54,634 nucleotides of DNA from Bradyrhizobiaceae bacterium. Lineage in GTDB: Bacteria; Bacteroidota; Ignavibacteria; Kapaibacteriales; Kapaibacteriaceae. Made by a program: the position numbers and the translations under genes. The DNA lies in assembly GCA_024103135.1 (NCBI GenBank), contig JAGFIZ010000052.1, positions 1-54,634 on the forward strand, given 5' to 3'. The notes under the pieces were generated by a model. It worked only from the letters and a program-made list of their open reading frames with translations. It was not told where the DNA came from and searched no databases. How positions within the stretch are numbered: position 1 is the stretch's first letter; every line of letters starts with the position of its first letter. This document shows, piece by piece, positions 18,907-26,446 of this stretch.

Positions 18907-20942
18907 TGAGGGAGTTCCCAACGAATTCCAAGGTAGGCCATACGCGGCGAGGTTGGTCCCCACGCTAGCGAAGCGTCGAAGTACTCGCTGTACGGAGCAT
19001 CGGCTGCGATCACGGGATCATTCTGGATAAAGCCGCCAAGGTTTTCCGAACCAACGTACACCTCGAGCTTATCCCAACGTTTGGTTACCTGCGCGTTAAA
19101 ACGCCAATAGCCAGGGAACTCCGTTGAACGTTGATACTGCGCTGGGTTTGCAAGAGTTGATGGTAGACGTCCACCACCAGCATAGACGGCCGATGCATCA
19201 ATCGTCCACTCACGCTCTTCGCTATCCCATGTTGCCGTAAACAGCATGCGATCACGGCTAATCATCGGCGCAAAGCGATCCTCGCCACCAAGAGGTACCA
19301 TCACGTTAACCCAGCGGTATGCAGCTAGGAGCTCGAGTCGTTCTACAGGTGAGAACAACACCTGTCCCATCGCATGGGTCGAATAGCTTGTGCCGTGGAG
19401 GTTGCCAACCCATAACTCGCGTGGCGACCGATCGAAGTCGATCACAACACGGTTGGAGAACTGCGTATGGTAGACCTCGGCATCCAGCGTCAGCGGACGT
19501 TCACCGATTAACAAGCTATGTGTTGCGGAGAGACCGACGTTTACGCTCTGCTCAGGCAGGAATGACTGTTCGAACATGACCGATCGTGAGTTGATGAAGG
19601 CACTCATGTTCTCGGTGATCACGGTCGGTACACGCCAGCCGCTCCCTGCCGATGCACGGATGCTGGTGAGCGAGCCAACGGCCCACTTGACGTGAATGCG
19701 TGGGATGAAGCGCGTACCATACAGGTTATGGGCATCGACTCTGCTGCCTGCAACAATCGTTACGGACTTCGCTGGAGAGATGGTTGCTTCGGCAAATAGG
19801 CCAGGAACTTTTTCGATACGTGCGAAGGACTGGTTAAAGCCACGTGCTGCGGTAGTGTCAATCATCTCTTCACGCACGTCGTCGTACATGAACGAGATGC
19901 CACCAACAAGCTTGAAGTCGTCCGAGAACGTAAACGATCCGATACCACGCACGTTCAGTGTATGCTGGTATGCATCAAGCGTCCGCACACCCAACAAGCT
20001 GTTCTGCTGGTTTGTCGAGGCATTGACCACCACCGATAGTCCGCTCTCGTCGAAGCTGTCGAACGGATTCAGCAGACCAAACTTGATAAAGCCAGCCAAC
20101 CGCTTGATGTTGGTATTGATCTCGAAAAGAGGCATGCCACCCGAAGCGGCAATTTGTCCGTTCTGATAGTTGTCGAGCACACCGTTGGCATAGGCCTGGA
20201 GTTCGACCTTATCGTCATTGTACCTCCACCGATGCACGACATTCAACTGATCGTACTCAGGACTGTCCTGAAAGTTATCTCCGTTATTGTCGATGTTCCC
20301 CTTCCGAATCCTGCCGTGGAGCATCGTCGTCGTTGCTAACTCATCACTCAGGTTCTGCGCACCATACAGGTTGAGCTCGAACCTGTCCATCGAGTTTGCA
20401 TAGCCGTTTACGAAGAATGCAGGAGTCTTGAACGGATCGTGGACACAGACGTTGATCTGCCCTGTCTGCCCCTCGTAGCCACTCACGACCGACCCTGCAC
20501 CCTTGGCAATGCTGATGCTCTCCATAAATGGACCAGGGATGTGGTCGAAACCAAAGGGAATTTCGATTCCACGAAAGATCGGTGTGGCCTCGACCAACAC
20601 GTCGGTGTAGAGTCCGCTTAACCCCAGCATCTGAATCTGCCGCGCACCGCTTACGGCATCAGCATAGTTCACTTCGACGCTTGGACTGCGTTCGAAGCTT
20701 TCTGCCAGCGAACAGCATGCTGCGCGACGTAGTTCACGTGACGAGACCACCTCGGTACGTTGTGGTGCAGGACTAACCCGCGCCTGTTCGGCTTCGACCT
20801 CTACGGTTCTTGCTCGCATCGAGCCAATGGAATCCTGTTCGGTTCCGTGATCATGATCGTGGTCATGCTGCTGCGCAAGACCATTGCTGCTAGCCAACGC
20901 TAGCAAGCTTGCCAGGATGGCAATCTTTACTATTGTAGACAT
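18903..20942 (-). CDS. TonB-dependent receptor, probable metal type
   Basis: 679-aa outer-membrane receptor. A signal peptide ends near residue 23 and is followed by a His-rich stretch (QQHDHDHDHG). The plug domain (about residues 60-165) contains 'CCSLAESFERSPSVEV' and 'DAVSGARQIQMLGLSGLYTDV', a sequence type I know from Bacteroidota receptors placed beside heavy-metal and HYC_CC_PP genes. The rest is a 22-strand-type barrel ending in an aromatic-rich strand 'MAYLGIRWELPH'. The His motif and the Cys-rich neighbour point to copper, zinc or similar ions, which is inference. An inverted repeat separates it from the upstream HYC_CC_PP gene. Confidence 0.87.
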   Translation of the reverse strand: MSTIVKIAILASLLALASSNGLAQQHDHDHDHGTEQDSIGSMRARTVEVEAEQARVSPAPQRTEVVSSRELRRAACCSLAESFERSPSVEVNYADAVSGARQIQMLGLSGLYTDVLVEATPIFRGIEIPFGFDHIPGPFMESISIAKGAGSVVSGYEGQTGQINVCVHDPFKTPAFFVNGYANSMDRFELNLYGAQNLSDELATTTMLHGRIRKGNIDNNGDNFQDSPEYDQLNVVHRWRYNDDKVELQAYANGVLDNYQNGQIAASGGMPLFEINTNIKRLAGFIKFGLLNPFDSFDESGLSVVVNASTNQQNSLLGVRTLDAYQHTLNVRGIGSFTFSDDFKLVGGISFMYDDVREEMIDTTAARGFNQSFARIEKVPGLFAEATISPAKSVTIVAGSRVDAHNLYGTRFIPRIHVKWAVGSLTSIRASAGSGWRVPTVITENMSAFINSRSVMFEQSFLPEQSVNVGLSATHSLLIGERPLTLDAEVYHTQFSNRVVIDFDRSPRELWVGNLHGTSYSTHAMGQVLFSPVERLELLAAYRWVNVMVPLGGEDRFAPMISRDRMLFTATWDSEEREWTIDASAVYAGGGRLPSTLANPAQYQRSTEFPGYWRFNAQVTKRWDKLEVYVGSENLGGFIQNDPVIAADAPYSEYFDASLAWGPTSPRMAYLGIRWELPH

Positions 20943-20949
20943 GATAATC

Positions 20950-20984
20950 CTAGATATCTGGTTAAAAAAACGAGAGATATCTAG
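20950..20984 (-). promoter_or_regulatory. Perfect 10-bp inverted repeat between HYC_CC_PP and TonB genes
   Basis: CTAGATATCT (20950-20959) and AGATATCTAG (20975-20984) are perfect inverted copies around a 15-bp spacer that contains a run of seven T on the minus strand. Each arm also contains the palindrome AGATATCT. It fills most of the 45-bp gap between the two genes. It may be an operator for a dimeric regulator or a stem-loop that tunes read-through into the receptor gene. Confidence 0.5.
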
Positions 20985-20987
20985 TGG

Positions 20988-21368
20988 CTACAAGCGTAGC
21001 GGACGCACCTCGGGAGTGGGCGGATGGTCTGAGTACAAGATGTGCAAATAGCTATATAGCGCTGCATTGCACGCCGAAGAAGCTGGGACTTGTGCAAGGA
21101 TCTGCGGAAGGTGCAGGACATATTTAACGACCGTGCAGATCTTGGAAAAGGCCGGCGTTATATGCTCGGCAACACGAAGTATCTGTAGTTGATGGATGGC
21201 TATAACGTCCGTACAACAATCCTCGTCGGCGGCTTCCTCTTCTTCACAACATGAGGCAGTGGACTCACAGACCGTCGTACACAAATGAACCACATGCGGA
21301 ATCCCTGTGGCAGATGCCACCACAACAAGGCCAAGCAGGGAGATGAAAAGGTTCCGAAGGAGGTTCAT
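20988..21368 (-). CDS. HYC_CC_PP-type small exported protein
   Basis: 126 aa. A signal peptide (LRNLFISLLGLVVVASATGIP) is followed by 'HVVHLCTTVCES', 'ASCCEEEEAADEDCC' and, at the C-terminus, 'HPPTPEVRPL'. The order His-x-Cys, Cys-Cys, Pro-Pro is that of the HYC_CC_PP family of Bacteroidota, small periplasmic proteins often next to metal-type TonB receptors. The role is unproven; the clustered Cys and acidic residues would suit metal binding. It is upstream of, and probably co-transcribed with, the receptor gene. The 122 bp before it, up to the Fe-S gene at 21491, hold the shared divergent control region. Confidence 0.72.
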   Translation of the reverse strand: MNLLRNLFISLLGLVVVASATGIPHVVHLCTTVCESTASCCEEEEAADEDCCTDVIAIHQLQILRVAEHITPAFSKICTVVKYVLHLPQILAQVPASSACNAALYSYLHILYSDHPPTPEVRPLRL

Positions 21369-21490
21369 TTACAGGAAAACTGACATGTTGACAGAATTAC
21401 GTAAGAAATCGCTTGTTTCTTCTAAGAATAACCTGTTTATTCGAAACTAAGGATTGTTGCTGTTTTACCCACGCGTTTGACGGGGATGCC

Positions 21491-21985
21491 ATGTCTGAAA
21501 TTGTCAAACAGTTCACGAGCGGCAGTGTTGTCATCGAATGGCGACCCGACCTTTGCGAGCACAGCTCATTTTGTTTCCGCCTATTGCCCGAGGTGTTCAA
21601 CCCTCGAGTGAATCCTTGGATACAGCCCGAGAATGCCTCTACCGAACAACTGATTCAAGTTGTGCGGCAATGTCCAAGTGGCTCGCTTCGCATACAGGGA
21701 GACGCTGATCCATCAAAAAGGACGCAGCCACAGGACCAGGCAGAAGGAGTACCTGCTGCAGGCAATGCGGAAAACGAATCAGCAAGCCAGCCCCTTACCA
21801 ACGTCAAAGTCAACGTTGTTGGCGGAGGCCCCCTGGAGGTACGTGGGGAGGTAACCATCCAGGAACCCGGTGGTGCCGAGCGAAGAAGTCAGCGAGTAAT
21901 CAATCTTTGCCGCTGCGGGCATTCCAAAACGAAACCGTATTGCGACCTATCACACCTTGAATACCCAGGTTGGGATCTTGAGTAG
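21491..21985 (+). CDS. (4Fe-4S) mono-cluster (YjdI-like) plus CDGSH-type Fe-S protein
   Basis: 164 aa in two iron-sulfur modules. Residues 1-70 match the YjdI-type mono-cluster domain, with Cys22 and Cys28 in 'PDLCEHSSFCFR' and a Cys in 'VVRQCPSGSLRI'. After a ~55-residue Gln/Ala/Glu-rich linker, the C-terminus carries 'CRCGHSKTKPYCDLSH', the 3-Cys/1-His [2Fe-2S] pattern of CDGSH proteins, with Leu in place of the usual Gly. The function is probably electron or cluster transfer. The frame is open to a TTG at 21413, but ATG 21491 matches where the family starts. It is divergent from the HYC_CC_PP gene. Confidence 0.83.
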   Translation: MSEIVKQFTSGSVVIEWRPDLCEHSSFCFRLLPEVFNPRVNPWIQPENASTEQLIQVVRQCPSGSLRIQGDADPSKRTQPQDQAEGVPAAGNAENESASQPLTNVKVNVVGGGPLEVRGEVTIQEPGGAERRSQRVINLCRCGHSKTKPYCDLSHLEYPGWDLE

Positions 21986-22040
21986 TGTCACTTTTTTCTT
22001 GTTGACAAGTCAATGCCGTACAACCTCACGGTTTACCCCC

Positions 22041-22048
22041 TATCTTTG
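22041..22048 (+). promoter_or_regulatory. Candidate -7 element TATCTTTG, possible leaderless start
   Basis: Exact TAnnTTTG, six bases before the ATG at 22055. Transcription would begin at or within a few bases of the start codon, as for the lipoprotein gene at 12233. Confidence 0.45.
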
Positions 22049-22054
22049 CAGGCA

Positions 22055-22471
22055 ATGAAAAGTCTCATCACGCTCTTGTTCTTCGTTTGCTGCGCAACCA
22101 TGAATGTTGTCGCTGCAGATGTAGTCGACTACCTCCGTGCAAGGTCAACCGGTGCGGCAGTCGTTATTGAGTGGCGTTCCTTAAGCGAGACTGGAATTAC
22201 TCGATACGAAATCGAACGTGCAGGCGATAATGGTGTGTTCCGGTATGTTGCAACGGTTGACGTAAAGGGCAGCAATCAGTCGTACGACTACACCGACAGT
22301 GAGGCATTCAACAAGCCTGACGGTAGTAAGATCAGCAGCAACTACTTCACCTATCGTATTCGAATTGTCTACTCCAACAACAGTTCTTCCTACAGCAGTT
22401 CTGTTGGTGTTACGCATAGCGTTAGCAGCATTAAGCGTACATGGGGTATGATCAAGCAGATGTTTAGATAA
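22055..22471 (+). CDS. Small secreted protein with fibronectin-III-like fold
   Basis: 138 aa. A clean signal peptide (MKSLITLLFFVCCATMNVVAA) is followed by one ~95-residue domain. 'GAAVVIEWRSLSETGITRYEIERAG' then 'YVATVDVKGS', 'YDYTD' and 'YFTYRIRIVYSN' give the strand pattern of FN3-like domains common in Bacteroidota exoproteins. There is no sorting domain. The frame opens at 22013, but ATG 22055 lies just after a -7 box and gives the signal peptide. It ends where the ribosome site of the metalloprotease gene begins, so the two are likely co-transcribed. Confidence 0.72.
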   Translation: MKSLITLLFFVCCATMNVVAADVVDYLRARSTGAAVVIEWRSLSETGITRYEIERAGDNGVFRYVATVDVKGSNQSYDYTDSEAFNKPDGSKISSNYFTYRIRIVYSNNSSSYSSSVGVTHSVSSIKRTWGMIKQMFR

Positions 22472-22483
22472 GGAGAGCGGGCT

Positions 22484-24124
22484 CTGTATCCGCATATTGA
22501 ATTCCTAGGCGGACGCTTCATCCCAACTGCGGGCATTGTCCTCGCGTTAGTCCTAGCCCCTTTCATCCAACTACACGCACAGTCCATTCCAGAACGATGC
22601 GGCTTTAGTCCGCTACTGGAGCACGGCCTTACGTCGAAGGACGGCGAGGTGATTGCGGGTGGGCAGCGTCCTGTGCTGCCTGAGTTTGCGGAGAGTGCAA
22701 CAAAACGTTTTCGGGTGCATTACACGCGAGTGGGTGCCGATGCCGTACCAGCGAGTGACGATGACGTGAATGGCATTCCGGATTTTGTCGAGTCATGCCT
22801 GGCCGCGCTTGAACTCGCATGGACAACATACACGACCATCGGTTATGTGGCGCCACCGAATGACGGCGAAGCCGGTGGGTCGAGTGCTATCGACGTCTAT
22901 CTTCACGACCTTAGCAAGGCCGGCAGTGGCGGTACGGGCTGGTATGGGAATACGGTCCCCGAGCAGCGCGTAGCGTCGGGGCCACCAGAACGCTACACCG
23001 CCTGGATGGAATTCGACAACGACTTCTCTGCCGACGATAGGAATCTCAATGGGAATCCTGTGTATGCGACCATCGGTATCGATGCGCTCAAGGTTACTTG
23101 TGCCCATGAATTGCACCACGTGTTTCAGATCGGTAGCTACGGCACCAACTATGTGCAGACCATGCTCTATGAGTTCAGTTCCACATGGATGGAACAGCGC
23201 CTGTTTCCAGAGATACCGGACTGGGTAAGCTACTCCAGCAATCTGTTCAAGTTGCCTGCTGCCTATCCGTTCAGCTCGTATAGCGGATCCAATGGATACG
23301 CCTGGGGATTCTATGGCAACATTCTTCATGCTCATGGTGGCGACGGTCTGCTGTTGAATACATGGGAACGCATTGGTGCAAACGAGCCACCGTTCACGGC
23401 CTTGGTGCACGGCACGCAGGATGTTGGCAAGGACTTCTCTGCTGTGTTTTGTCAGGAGCTTGGCACGTTCTACCACACGGCATCGCGTGACAATGTGAAT
23501 GACGGATTGCGATTTGGCAGTCGTCTGCCCGAGATCATGCTCACGGCAGATCAGCGCGCCGTTGCTCCCTCGGAGCTTGCAACTGGCACGTTGCGGGCAT
23601 TTGAAGTCAAGGCCTACCGATTTGCCATTCCATCATCAGTCACCGACGAGCTTGTAAGTACGGCCATCATCGTAACGTGGCCCGACCAGCTTGCGTTGCA
23701 GCGCGCCGTACAGGACGAGCGAATACCGTACTCACTTACGCTCACGTCCACCCCGTTACCAACCGACATTCCTATTGGCGGTACTCATTGGGCTGTACGT
23801 GTACAACCACCGGAGCTATGCGTGTGGGTCGACGGACAATTGAATCAACGCATCGGCGCACCCTATCCGCAGCCAGTGCACCTTAAGACTTCGCGAACTG
23901 TCTATGTGCCTACCCCTACGGCTCAGCACATGGACAACGTCGACGTGCGCCTTCTCACCATGGAGTACGTTGTCAAACAACGGTCTACCATCACCGTACA
24001 GTTGGATGCCAACAGGCTCGTAATACCCTTGCAACTCGAAAGCACGGTTGGACCAGGCATGTACCTCGTAGAGTGCCGACATAACGGCATAACAACACTC
24101 ACCAAGCTGGTAGTGCGCGAATGA
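22484..24124 (+). CDS. Secreted metalloprotease, MXAN_6640-like, apparent CTG start
   Basis: About 546 aa. 'DVNGIPDFVESCLAALELAW' and the zinc motif HELHH (residues ~208-212, in 'VTCAHELHHVFQ') match the MXAN_6640-type putative metalloproteases. The last ~90 residues end 'GPGMYLVECRHNGITTLTKLVV', like a T9SS type A sorting domain. The first in-frame GTG (22649) would remove the signal peptide. Read upstream, the frame encodes 'IPTAGIVLALVLAPFIQLHAQ' and reaches a stop at 22469. The only start-like codon with a ribosome site (AGGAG at 22471-22475, 8-base spacing) is CTG at 22484. The stop overlaps the ABC ATPase start (ATGA). Confidence 0.78.
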   Translation: MYPHIEFLGGRFIPTAGIVLALVLAPFIQLHAQSIPERCGFSPLLEHGLTSKDGEVIAGGQRPVLPEFAESATKRFRVHYTRVGADAVPASDDDVNGIPDFVESCLAALELAWTTYTTIGYVAPPNDGEAGGSSAIDVYLHDLSKAGSGGTGWYGNTVPEQRVASGPPERYTAWMEFDNDFSADDRNLNGNPVYATIGIDALKVTCAHELHHVFQIGSYGTNYVQTMLYEFSSTWMEQRLFPEIPDWVSYSSNLFKLPAAYPFSSYSGSNGYAWGFYGNILHAHGGDGLLLNTWERIGANEPPFTALVHGTQDVGKDFSAVFCQELGTFYHTASRDNVNDGLRFGSRLPEIMLTADQRAVAPSELATGTLRAFEVKAYRFAIPSSVTDELVSTAIIVTWPDQLALQRAVQDERIPYSLTLTSTPLPTDIPIGGTHWAVRVQPPELCVWVDGQLNQRIGAPYPQPVHLKTSRTVYVPTPTAQHMDNVDVRLLTMEYVVKQRSTITVQLDANRLVIPLQLESTVGPGMYLVECRHNGITTLTKLVVRE

Positions 24125-24735
24125 CGGAACTGGTTGGAAAGGGGCTGAGTAAGGCGTATGGTCAGCGCACGATCGTGAGCAACTTCGACGCGTCGGCAAA
24201 GAGTGGCGATTGCCTGGGCATCATCGGACCCAATGGCTCGGGCAAGAGCACGGTGCTGAAGATGCTTGGTGGTTTGCTGCGTCCGGATAACGGTCAGGTT
24301 ACCCTGCATCACAACAACACGGTAGTGAACGATCCGCTACAGCATAGCGGACTCGTAGCGCCATGGCTACAGGTATACGAAGAGTTCACGGTCACCGAGT
24401 TGCTTGATCTTCAGCAACGACTTCATGGCAGCCCCGTCAACGAGCAGGTTCGCACCGATACGCTTGAACGGTTAGGCCTTCAGAGCAGACAGAACGACGC
24501 AGTTCGCGAGTTAAGCAGTGGTCTGCGGCAGCGCGTCCTGCTTGCCCTGGCTGTACAACGCAATCCCCTTGTGTTGTTGTTGGACGAGCCGTCCATCACA
24601 CTTGATGTGCAGGGCAAGGATTTGGTTGAGTCTGAAATAGAACGACACCGCCTTTCGGGCGGTGTCGTGATTCTTGCTACCAATGATCCTGACGAAGTGC
24701 GTTGGTGCACTTCTACCGTAAGTCTGCTTACTTAG
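24121..24735 (+). CDS. Lone ABC transporter ATPase subunit (CcmA-like)
   Basis: 204 aa. Walker A 'GPNGSGKST' is at about residues 36-44, the signature 'LSSGLRQRVLLA' has Ser-Ser-Gly in place of the usual Ser-Gly-Gly, and Walker B 'PLVLLLDEPSITLD' follows. The small size and sequence style resemble CcmA, the ATPase of the heme exporter in cytochrome c maturation, but no membrane subunit is next to it, so the partner is unknown. It starts in the stop codon of the metalloprotease gene. The 3' end carries, on the opposite strand, a strong hairpin that probably ends DUF1573 transcription. Confidence 0.78.
   Translation: MTELVGKGLSKAYGQRTIVSNFDASAKSGDCLGIIGPNGSGKSTVLKMLGGLLRPDNGQVTLHHNNTVVNDPLQHSGLVAPWLQVYEEFTVTELLDLQQRLHGSPVNEQVRTDTLERLGLQSRQNDAVRELSSGLRQRVLLALAVQRNPLVLLLDEPSITLDVQGKDLVESEIERHRLSGGVVILATNDPDEVRWCTSTVSLLT
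24642..24668 (-). terminator. Terminator hairpin for DUF1573, buried in the convergent ABC gene
   Basis: ACGACACCGCC (24642-24652) and GGCGGTGTCGT (24658-24668) form a perfect 11-bp stem with a 5-base loop. Read leftward it is followed by TCTATTTC, a moderately U-rich tail. It lies 60 bases after the DUF1573 stop. Rightward no U-run follows. Confidence 0.6.
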
Positions 24736-25537
24736 GCTGCTGGAATACTGGGCTTGCGCTTTCCTTGACGAAGCCGTATGCACGGATTTCAAGCTTTGCA
24801 TGCTCAGGATGTGTTGTCTTGCAGCTCATCAAAGCTGAGTACTGTCCTTTTTGTGTCGGTACGACAGTACCTACAACATCCAGCTTACCACCGGCCTTGA
24901 TCGTTACCTTGTCATGTTGGTTTACCACAAGGCCATTGTCCGTTGCCCAGTCGCTCAGCGTAACATCCTGATCGGAGTTGTTGTGGATGGTGACCGTTGT
25001 GTTTGACGTCTGACCAACTTCCAGACCTTGGAAAGAGAAGTAGATGCTTGGCGTCATTGACAGAGCGCGAACGATGTCGGCCTTCAAGAACAAGAAGGTC
25101 GTCTTCTCCGTTGTGTCCATGTCGGCAGGAACGGCCGTACCATTCTTGTGGAATGCCTCGCGGGCATTGAAGGCAGCAAGGTCCATCCACCGAACGGTGA
25201 TGCTCTTGGTGATGTTACCACTCTGAGCTGGGCTGATGTTGAGTTTAACGCCCATGGTGCTTACATCATTTGGATCTACTTCGAACTTGTCTGGATCCGT
25301 CTTTGTACAACCACAACCTGGCTTGACTTCGATGAGCTTCATCGGTCCAGTGCCAGCATTCTTCATCTTGATGGTGGCTTCCAGGTGTCCGTCCGTTGGT
25401 GGCTTGGTCTTCCCCCAATCGTACGTTTCGCCGCCAACAATCTCCAGCTTACTCTTTGATGTAGGAGCAGTGGCTGGTTGTGCCTGCAAGGCAACGCAGA
25501 ACAACAGCATAGCTGCTACCGAAAAAAGAACCTTCAT
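24728..25537 (-). CDS. DUF1573 exported protein
   Basis: 269 aa from the ATG at 25537, which has a strong ribosome site (GGAGGA, 3 bases away); the longer frame to 25573 adds an unlikely leader. A signal peptide (MKVLFSVAAMLLFCVALQAQ) is followed by the DUF1573 pattern: 'YDWGKTKPPTDGHLEATIKM', 'GPMKLIEVKPGCGCTK' and 'ISPAQSGNI'. A second Ig-like domain contains 'VGQTSNTTVTIHNNSDQDV'. DUF1573 proteins are common in Bacteroidota envelopes and have no firm function. The 3' end overlaps the convergent ABC gene by 8 bases. Confidence 0.85.
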   Translation of the reverse strand: MKVLFSVAAMLLFCVALQAQPATAPTSKSKLEIVGGETYDWGKTKPPTDGHLEATIKMKNAGTGPMKLIEVKPGCGCTKTDPDKFEVDPNDVSTMGVKLNISPAQSGNITKSITVRWMDLAAFNAREAFHKNGTAVPADMDTTEKTTFLFLKADIVRALSMTPSIYFSFQGLEVGQTSNTTVTIHNNSDQDVTLSDWATDNGLVVNQHDKVTIKAGGKLDVVGTVVPTQKGQYSALMSCKTTHPEHAKLEIRAYGFVKESASPVFQQPK

Positions 25538-25657
25538 GAATCCTCCAATGTTTACGGAAATCATCGTGTACATGTGCCGACAGTCAAGAAAATGGTGACG
25601 TCAAGCGTCGGTGTAAACGATAAACTTGCTTCGAAATTACGACTTCATCCGTAGGTG

Positions 25658-26446
25658 CTACATCCCCCGAGAAAGTCGCACGCCAAAACCAACCGAGTAG
25701 TACCGCCAGGTTCCGGTGGCTGCCAGGCTCGTTAGAGGCACGGAGAACTGCATCAGTGGCGTGAGAACGTACCCGGTGGAAAGCGGTACGTCATACTGAA
25801 GCGATAGCACCGGCTCAACGTAGAAGGAGCTTCGCTGGGCAAAGGTCGAGGAGTCTACATCCCGCATCTTGGTGGTCTGTCCCTGATACTGGAAGTAGAA
25901 ATCGTCAGGTGCAAGAATCTTCTCGGCCAGCTTGGCCTTGCTCGACAAAGCAAACGATCCACGCACCTGCAAGCCCACGGCTGCATGGGTGTTGAACAGG
26001 CGGGCACGAGCACCGCCGGAAAGCGTCAGGTACGACACCGAGGCATCGAGTTGCCATTCTGTGATGACCATGCGGACAACGTTGTCAGGCGAGATCCGCG
26101 GCAACGTATCGCCTTCGGCAACCAACCATGACTGTTGATATGAAGCACCAAGAGCAGCAGTAATAGCCAACCACGGTTCTATCCACTGCTCTGCCTGGAG
26201 CGCGAAGCTAAATGGGATGCCACGTCCGCCAGTAAACGAACAACATGGCAAGGTGAGCTCCGAGTACAGCAAGTCCGATTGCTGCAAAGCATAGCCTGCA
26301 ACGGCTTCGAGGCCGACGTACCGTGTAGGCATGTGCTGTGGCTGTCGTGGACTCCATTCCCACTCATAGCCCTGTGCCTTGGCGCACTGAGGTATTAGCA
26401 GCCAGGTGCATGCAAACACCATCAGGATACCATGCCACATCCTCAT
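25658..26446 (-). CDS. Outer-membrane beta-barrel protein of unknown function
   Basis: 262 aa with a signal peptide (RMWHGILMVFACTWLLIPQCAKAQ) and alternating polar/apolar strands, for example 'RYVGLEAVAGYALQQSDLLY', 'FYVEPVLSLQYDVPL' and 'YYSVGFGVRLSRGM', ending near an aromatic strand. This is the look of an 8-10-stranded outer-membrane barrel, as in OmpW/OmpA-like Bacteroidota porin-family proteins. No closer family is recognised. It starts in the stop codon of the large T9SS protein upstream (ATGA), so the two are probably made together. The 120 bp before DUF1573 hold nothing I can name. Confidence 0.65.
   Translation of the reverse strand: MRMWHGILMVFACTWLLIPQCAKAQGYEWEWSPRQPQHMPTRYVGLEAVAGYALQQSDLLYSELTLPCCSFTGGRGIPFSFALQAEQWIEPWLAITAALGASYQQSWLVAEGDTLPRISPDNVVRMVITEWQLDASVSYLTLSGGARARLFNTHAAVGLQVRGSFALSSKAKLAEKILAPDDFYFQYQGQTTKMRDVDSSTFAQRSSFYVEPVLSLQYDVPLSTGYVLTPLMQFSVPLTSLAATGTWRYYSVGFGVRLSRGM

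Noticed and set aside
22649..22651. GTG as the start of the metalloprotease
   Set aside because: It would remove an obvious signal peptide encoded just upstream in the same open frame; CTG with a ribosome site fits better.
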